DNA from: Photobacterium profundum SS9
GTDB lineage: Bacteria; Pseudomonadota; Gammaproteobacteria; Enterobacterales; Vibrionaceae
Assembly: GCF_000196255.1 (NCBI RefSeq)
Contig: NC_006370.1
Coordinates: 3,051,411-3,115,410 of the forward strand
Reading direction: 5' to 3'
DNA: 64,000 nucleotides
This document shows, piece after piece, positions 59,064 to 64,000 of this stretch. The notes beneath the pieces were generated by a model. It saw nothing but the letters and a program-made list of their open reading frames with translations. It was not told the origin of the DNA and searched no databases. Every line of letters begins with the position of its first letter. Position 1 is the stretch's first letter. A program made the translations under genes and the position numbers.

Positions 59064-59975
59064 TTATTTTAAATGTATCCAGAGTTTGTATTTATCAAAA
59101 ACTAGCTTTATTTGTTTATCATTATGTCCTTCGTCAACATTTAGATCAGAAAGAGCATGTACATTTCCACTCTCTAATTGAGTAAACCTAGAATCGTATG
59201 GACGGGGATCATTAATTTTTTTACAAGGCGTATTACTTAATAAAGCCATAGATTTAAACCAAACATCATCGGCATGACCACAAATATTCATAAACACTTC
59301 ACTTTCGATTGCAATATTTTTGAAACAACCAGAAGGGAATAATGTGCCAGCTCCTGACGTCAAAAATATGCTAGCAGAAGTTTTACAATCATTTGTTTCT
59401 ATATCCCACTCTAAATAAGGACGTAATTTCCCTGCAGAGTTAAATGTCATTTTATGTGCACGATGTCCTATAATACAATCAGGATTAACCTTTGATTCAA
59501 CAAGAAGTAATTCGACCATATCACACGGATATAAATAATCGTCATCAATAGTAATCCAATCATACTCTGGATACTCCGTAATTGATGGAATCAACTTTTT
59601 ATACGACTTTAAATTTTCACAAAAACGAATTTCTAGTCCTCTTCCTATTTGTTTCTTTAATGCCAATGGAATTGTAGAAAGAGTAAACTCATTTTTGTCT
59701 AGCCATAAAATAATACGTTCTGGCTTAACTGTCTGTAATGCTATGCTTTCTATGACTAAATGTACATCAAAGATCCTCTGACCATATGTAGTCAATGATA
59801 TACCTAAAGATACGTTTGATTGATCAATCATAGGTTCATTACAAAAATGAACACTTTCTTCAAACTTTCTCTTTAGGCTGTCTCTTTTTATAAAAGCTTC
59901 AATATTTAACATATAATCAAAAGCATTTAAAATTTTTCTGATTTTTTTATACATATTGTTAATCATTATTCTCAA
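59064..59975 (-). CDS. GT-A-like putative glycosyltransferase
   Basis: A 303-aa protein with features of a nucleotide-diphospho-sugar GT-A fold: SLTTYGQRIFDVHLVIESI, ILWLDK, and an acidic metal-binding triad in WITIDDDYLYPCD. A downstream CGHADDVWF segment could hold the catalytic acidic residues. It resembles uncharacterised capsule-cluster transferases rather than a named family. An alternative start exists at M4 (MINNMYKK). There is a 31-bp gap to the GDPD-like gene. Confidence 0.6.
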   Translation of the reverse strand: MRIMINNMYKKIRKILNAFDYMLNIEAFIKRDSLKRKFEESVHFCNEPMIDQSNVSLGISLTTYGQRIFDVHLVIESIALQTVKPERIILWLDKNEFTLSTIPLALKKQIGRGLEIRFCENLKSYKKLIPSITEYPEYDWITIDDDYLYPCDMVELLLVESKVNPDCIIGHRAHKMTFNSAGKLRPYLEWDIETNDCKTSASIFLTSGAGTLFPSGCFKNIAIESEVFMNICGHADDVWFKSMALLSNTPCKKINDPRPYDSRFTQLESGNVHALSDLNVDEGHNDKQIKLVFDKYKLWIHLK

Positions 59976-60006
59976 TCTATAATTTCACGATGAAAAGTTT
60001 AGTTTA

Positions 60007-61146
60007 CTAATCTACAAAGTAGCCTACATTAATGTTATTATGTGAATCATGCGTAAAGTTATTATTATGATTGTATATATACAATTTAACTCCAAAAGAT
60101 TTAGCTAAAGCCAAAGTTCTTTCTGAAATCTTTTCAGCATTAACCGAATAATTAGATATCCCATTCAAACAGCTATATTTAATATCTTCATCTAGGGTAG
60201 CATGACTATCTCTCCATAATTTCAAAGGGAAATCATATGTTTCATAGATACTGTCAATATTTAATTTATTTACTTGTGGAATGAAACGATTGATAACTTC
60301 GCTATTATCGGAAGTCATATCTACTAACTTATTCAAAATAAAATAATCTGATTTATAAGCGGAGAAACGTTTTAATAAAAAAGATAAAAAATTATCGTCA
60401 TAAGCTCTAGAGCTTTTTGAATATGAATTATAAACTTCTTTTAATATTCTCTCGCGTATTGATAGTTGTAGTTCTCGAGATTTAATATCTAAAATAAAAT
60501 ATACATCTGTATATTCTTTAGCTATATTGAACAAATCTAAAATTGATAATACTGAATATTTGTCATCATACTTAAAAGATTCAAAATAAGAATTATTAAG
60601 TTCCATAACTTCATCATGTTCAAGCCATTTAGAACCATGATAATCATTAATATCATGAAATAATATAATTTCTTTATCTTTAGTTAACTGTAAATCCACT
60701 TCAAAGTATCTATAACCTAGCTTATATTGTTTTAAAAAGGCTTCATAGCTATTAGTATAAACTAACCCTCCAATTTCACCCATTGCATGTGCAATTTTAT
60801 TCCCAAAGTATTTATTATTTGTAATGTTAGATATGTAAATTTTATAAGTTTTTCTTTTCCATTTTCTTTTTAAATTTATAGTTAACACTACTCTTTGATC
60901 TTTCTTTGCGGAAAATTTAAAATATTCAAAATCGTTGACAAATATCGATTCCTCTAAAATATTTTTTTTACTTTTCAAATCTTTTACTTCAATATCAACC
61001 TGAGTACACATTTTCTTTGTAAAAACAAACTCAAAATTATTTTTATAATATTTTTCGACTGAAATGTTACATCGTCTATAATAAATATTATGAACAAAAA
61101 GGAAAAACAGATCGAACACTTCTCTTACATACTTTTTGATGTTCAT
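60007..61146 (-). CDS. GDPD-like glycerophosphodiester phosphodiesterase domain protein
   Basis: A 379-aa protein whose C-terminal two thirds resemble GDPD. AHAMGEIGG and YTNSYEAFLKQYKLGYRYFE come first. The metal-binding E-x-D is in FEVDLQLTKDKEIILFHD with the following His-Asp. FILDIKSRE and the C-terminal GVKLYIYNHNN complete the fold. The N-terminal about 130 residues are unrecognised and Lys-rich. No signal peptide is clear, so it may act in the cytoplasm. Next to a CDP-glycerol transferase-like gene, a role in a glycerol-phosphate polymer is inferred. Confidence 0.75.
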   Translation of the reverse strand: MNIKKYVREVFDLFFLFVHNIYYRRCNISVEKYYKNNFEFVFTKKMCTQVDIEVKDLKSKKNILEESIFVNDFEYFKFSAKKDQRVVLTINLKRKWKRKTYKIYISNITNNKYFGNKIAHAMGEIGGLVYTNSYEAFLKQYKLGYRYFEVDLQLTKDKEIILFHDINDYHGSKWLEHDEVMELNNSYFESFKYDDKYSVLSILDLFNIAKEYTDVYFILDIKSRELQLSIRERILKEVYNSYSKSSRAYDDNFLSFLLKRFSAYKSDYFILNKLVDMTSDNSEVINRFIPQVNKLNIDSIYETYDFPLKLWRDSHATLDEDIKYSCLNGISNYSVNAEKISERTLALAKSFGVKLYIYNHNNNFTHDSHNNINVGYFVD

Positions 61147-61202
61147 TAATTTCCCTGTTTATATTAAATAACACTTAGTTGTTTAAGAGAAAATCATAAT
61201 GT

Positions 61203-62339
61203 TCAATTCTTTTCTTCAACGCTATTTGTATACTTATTAATAAGCAGCTTTTTTATATACGAACTAGTGTTATCAGTCTGATAATAGTTCAGCATATTAT
61301 TAACACCAGACCTTAATTTTGAATATTTATCATATTCAAAATTAGACTTTATCGAATCTAAGAATTCTTCTTGATTATATACTTTATCACCAACCATCAA
61401 ATTATCGTAATCATCATAAAGGAAACCACGCTTTTCTCTGTATTCCTCTAAATCATACGGTATAAATATTGATGGCCGATCTAATAATAAGTAATCAAAA
61501 TATATAGAAGAGTAATCAGTTATAAGAAGATCAACCTCACCTAAAATATCATTCACATCCACACATTCATTAGAATCAAAACTTATTATTCTATCTGAAA
61601 TACAATCAGTCTTAAATTTTTCATTTACGTGACTTCTAACTAAAAGTACAGCATCTAACTTATCTAAAAGTTTTTCTAATTGATTGTATTCAAAATTCTC
61701 AAATGGAAATAATACGACCGAAGTCCAATCTCGAAATGTTGGAGCATATAAAATCACTCTCTTTGCTTTGTACTTACTATGAAGTTCATTTGGACAACTT
61801 GACTTGATTAAACAATCATTTCTTGGATATCCAATTTCTAGTAACTTATTTTCAGGTAGACCAAAGCACCTAACTAAGCTTGAACTAACCATATTTGAAG
61901 GTGACAGAAAGTAACTTATTTTTTTTATATGTTTATGCACTTCATTTAAATTGTTTGCATTATTTTCATCACATAAACCAAGTTTTTTAAGTGGTGTTCC
62001 ATGCCATGTTTGAATAAATATCTTCCGACTTGAAAAATCATAATAAAAATCACTCAAACCATGTGTTCCAATTACAACTCGAGATCTTAAAAAATACCAA
62101 ACACCTCTTAATGATTTAATATCAATATAATTAATATCATTATTAAAACTCTTAACTGTATATTTAATAATGAAATTTTCATCATTTATAAAGTCGTTAT
62201 ACAAAGCTTTTGAATTTCCAGAGAAAACATTCCTTGAATTAGATGAAAATAATATTTGATGATTATTTTTTGGGATTATAATATCTAACAACCAAACCAT
62301 TTTGAATATCAACAAACGAATATATTTTTTAAATTCCAT
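61203..62339 (-). CDS. CDP-glycerol glycerophosphotransferase family protein (TagB/TagF-like)
   Basis: A 378-aa protein with motifs of the family that transfers glycerol-phosphate from CDP-glycerol in teichoic acid and some Gram-negative capsules: [54 protein letters not shown] and EYREKRGF. No TagD-like CDP-glycerol synthase gene is in the window, so the donor must come from elsewhere or differ (ribitol phosphate or another). It lies between the flippase and the GDPD-like gene. Confidence 0.87.
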   Translation of the reverse strand: MEFKKYIRLLIFKMVWLLDIIIPKNNHQILFSSNSRNVFSGNSKALYNDFINDENFIIKYTVKSFNNDINYIDIKSLRGVWYFLRSRVVIGTHGLSDFYYDFSSRKIFIQTWHGTPLKKLGLCDENNANNLNEVHKHIKKISYFLSPSNMVSSSLVRCFGLPENKLLEIGYPRNDCLIKSSCPNELHSKYKAKRVILYAPTFRDWTSVVLFPFENFEYNQLEKLLDKLDAVLLVRSHVNEKFKTDCISDRIISFDSNECVDVNDILGEVDLLITDYSSIYFDYLLLDRPSIFIPYDLEEYREKRGFLYDDYDNLMVGDKVYNQEEFLDSIKSNFEYDKYSKLRSGVNNMLNYYQTDNTSSYIKKLLINKYTNSVEEKN

Positions 62340-62371
62340 TTAAAACCTTATTGTAAATATTTGCATCGAAA

Positions 62372-63703
62372 TTAATTTTTCACATGACCAAACTTAACCT
62401 TAAAAAGGTTAAATAATTTAAAAGCATCAGAGCGATTGATAATAAACAGATCACTTATCTTCACTTTAGTATAATATCTATACATTAAGCACCGAAGAAT
62501 ACAATTAAGTACATAAGCAATTGAAGTGGAAATAGCTGCACCAGAAATCCCATATAATGGAATCAGTATTATATTACCAATAATATTAACAATAACAATT
62601 ATAATCGATGTATACATATTTAACTCAGGCCTACCTCTTGAAGCCAAATCATTTGCTAATACTCTTGCTACAGTCATAAAGACGACACCAGGTAGTAAAT
62701 ATAATAATGGCTCTATTGCAGGGGAGAATTCTTCACCAAAGAGAAGTATTATTACTGGCTTTGAAATAATAGCTACAAAAGTAGAGAGAAAAATAGTTAT
62801 ATAAAAGACTATTTTAGATAGAGCTAAAACAATTTCCTTTTTTGTATTTTCTTCATCAGAAAGCTCTGACAATTTTGGTAGCAGTACTGTACTTAGAGCT
62901 TGAGACACAATCCATATTTTTTCACTTAATTGTACCGATATAATATAGAAACCTACAGAAGTCGGATTAAGTAGCATATTAACAAAATATATATCAGCTT
63001 TATTATTTAAAAAAGCGACAATATTACTTAAATGAGCCTTTATACCATATTTAAGTGAGTCTTTAATGTATCCATCCCTAGTTATTTCCTTTTCGTCATT
63101 TTTTATTTGTAAAATATGAAAAAACGAAACACACAAAGATAATAACGAGGAAATGATCAAACTAGAAATCAAATATATAATTTCATTTTCATCAATTAAA
63201 GTTAAAAATGAAACTAATAACAACATTGACAAGGGTTGTATAATTAGAATAATGTTGAATATCTTAAAGTTTTGAATTGCTTGAAATATACTATTAAAAA
63301 AGCTGTTTAATAAAGTTAAAGGGAAAACAATAAGCGCTATATAGAGTAACCATACATCAACGTTTGGGAATAAATTATCACTCGCGAATGTAATCAATAA
63401 AAAACCAATCAACAAACCGATTATAGATAAAGCACATGCTATTTTATATAAGTTTGATATAACAATTTCAACCTTATACTTTTTTGAACCTATAAAATAA
63501 ACATTAGAGGCGGTTATTCCCATATTTAGAAGATTTGTTAATGTAATTGGTAATAAGGTAATAATCGTATAACTACCACTACCAGCAGGCCCATATGTTC
63601 TTGATATTATCATTATTATTATTAACTGAACAATACCTGTAATTATCTGACGTCCAGCAGTTTTTATAAAACCTTGTAATATTTGATTTAAATCTTTTCT
63701 CAT
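62372..63703 (-). CDS. Wzx-type polysaccharide flippase
   Basis: A 443-aa MOP-superfamily transporter with 12-14 hydrophobic segments, N-terminal GRQIITGIVQLIIIMIISRTYGPAGSGSY and the NKADIYFVNMLLNP segment of Wzx/RfbX proteins. It flips undecaprenyl-linked repeat units across the inner membrane. It is the first complete gene of the cluster within the window. The substrate is not predictable. Confidence 0.88.
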   Translation of the reverse strand: MRKDLNQILQGFIKTAGRQIITGIVQLIIIMIISRTYGPAGSGSYTIITLLPITLTNLLNMGITASNVYFIGSKKYKVEIVISNLYKIACALSIIGLLIGFLLITFASDNLFPNVDVWLLYIALIVFPLTLLNSFFNSIFQAIQNFKIFNIILIIQPLSMLLLVSFLTLIDENEIIYLISSLIISSLLSLCVSFFHILQIKNDEKEITRDGYIKDSLKYGIKAHLSNIVAFLNNKADIYFVNMLLNPTSVGFYIISVQLSEKIWIVSQALSTVLLPKLSELSDEENTKKEIVLALSKIVFYITIFLSTFVAIISKPVIILLFGEEFSPAIEPLLYLLPGVVFMTVARVLANDLASRGRPELNMYTSIIIVIVNIIGNIILIPLYGISGAAISTSIAYVLNCILRCLMYRYYTKVKISDLFIINRSDAFKLFNLFKVKFGHVKN

Positions 63704-63931
63704 GACACAATCATACTTTTATATTAAAACTAGAAAATAACCACTGAAATAATAATAACGTTCAACAAATAGCTCTATAACGAAAATAGTATATATAATA
63801 TCATTTAGTAGAAAAGCTAAGAATTAAGTGAGAATTTCGAATGCATGTCAAAATTCATGCTAACTTTCACATTAAGATAATTTATATCTTACATCATAAC
63901 CTAATTAGTGGTGCAGTAGGTACCCAACGTA
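63704..63931. other. AT-rich gap upstream of the flippase gene
   Basis: About 228 bp with no gene seen and no ops (GGCGGTAG) motif. It could hold an internal promoter of the cluster. Confidence 0.3.
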
Positions 63932-64000
63932 CTAAGATCCAAAACTTGAAAGTGTAGATTTTATCAAAGAACTTGAAATATTTTCAGTTCTTTTTAAATA
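63932..64000 (-). CDS. possible C-terminal end of an upstream cluster gene
   Basis: A minus-strand frame open at the right edge reads YLKRTENISSSLIKSTLSSF and ends GS-stop at 63932-63934. The composition is protein-like and it is the expected position for a preceding cluster gene. With 22 codons visible no family can be assigned. Confidence 0.3.
   Translation of the reverse strand, partial: YLKRTENISSSLIKSTLSSFGS

Noticed and set aside
63704..64000. ops/JUMPstart element for RfaH at the head of the polysaccharide operon
   Set aside because: No GGCGGTAG core was seen on the minus strand; the operon probably starts beyond the right edge.

Overview
The window is gamma-proteobacterial chromosome, most likely Vibrionaceae and probably Photobacterium. 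The evidence is gene order (lon-clpX-clpP-tig; purF-cvpA-dedD-folC-accD-truA-hubP/fimV-usg-pdxB-fabB-mnmC), moderate to low GC, and many copies of an intergenic palindromic repeat whose ends read TATACCCAAG...CTTGGGTATA. No database search was run; assignments rest on recognising protein motifs and synteny.

Region 1 (1-14.8 kb) holds housekeeping genes: the Lon and ClpXP proteolysis block with trigger factor, a tRNA-Arg(UCU), folD, galU, rfaH, a POT peptide transporter, the RpoS-turnover adaptor rssB, a LysR regulator and a Yip1-family membrane protein. Region 2 (14.8-33.4 kb) is the conserved purF-to-mnmC block. It includes a 1408-residue acidic polar-landmark protein (HubP/FimV), an Asd-like paralogue without the catalytic cysteine, and a UDP-glucose dehydrogenase gene placed between pdxB and fabB. 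PurR-type operators are visible upstream of folD and of cvpA-purF, a sigma-32 promoter upstream of lon, and a terminated structured 3' UTR downstream of fabB.

Region 3 (33.4-50.8 kb) is accessory. It has a GfcA-like small secreted protein, a beta-CASP metallo-hydrolase, an intact IS66-family insertion with an 8-bp target duplication, and three WecA-like phosphoglycosyl transferase genes (one frameshifted). Between two same-strand WecA-like copies lies about 10 kb with a SWIM-SNF2 operon, a coiled-coil membrane gene broken by an amber codon, a J-domain protein, a HepT/MntA pair, a Phd/YefM antitoxin remnant and a MazEF pair.

Region 4 (50.8-64 kb) is an AT-rich, minus-strand Wzx/Wzy-type surface polysaccharide cluster. 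It carries second copies of galU and ugd, a UDP-glucuronate 4-epimerase-like gene, WecG/TagA-type and GT4 transferases, a Wzy candidate, a hexapeptide acyltransferase, a GT-A-like transferase, a GDPD-like phosphodiesterase, a CDP-glycerol glycerophosphotransferase-like protein and a Wzx flippase. Together these suggest a uronic-acid-containing polymer, possibly with glycerol phosphate, started by a WecA-like enzyme.

The most unusual feature is a 7-bp-register array (50795-51133) built from degenerate heptads beginning CTAG, CGAG, CTCG or TTAG. Smaller arrays with the same register sit beside both galU genes. In the second galU the array runs into the coding region and encodes an atypical C-terminal tail.
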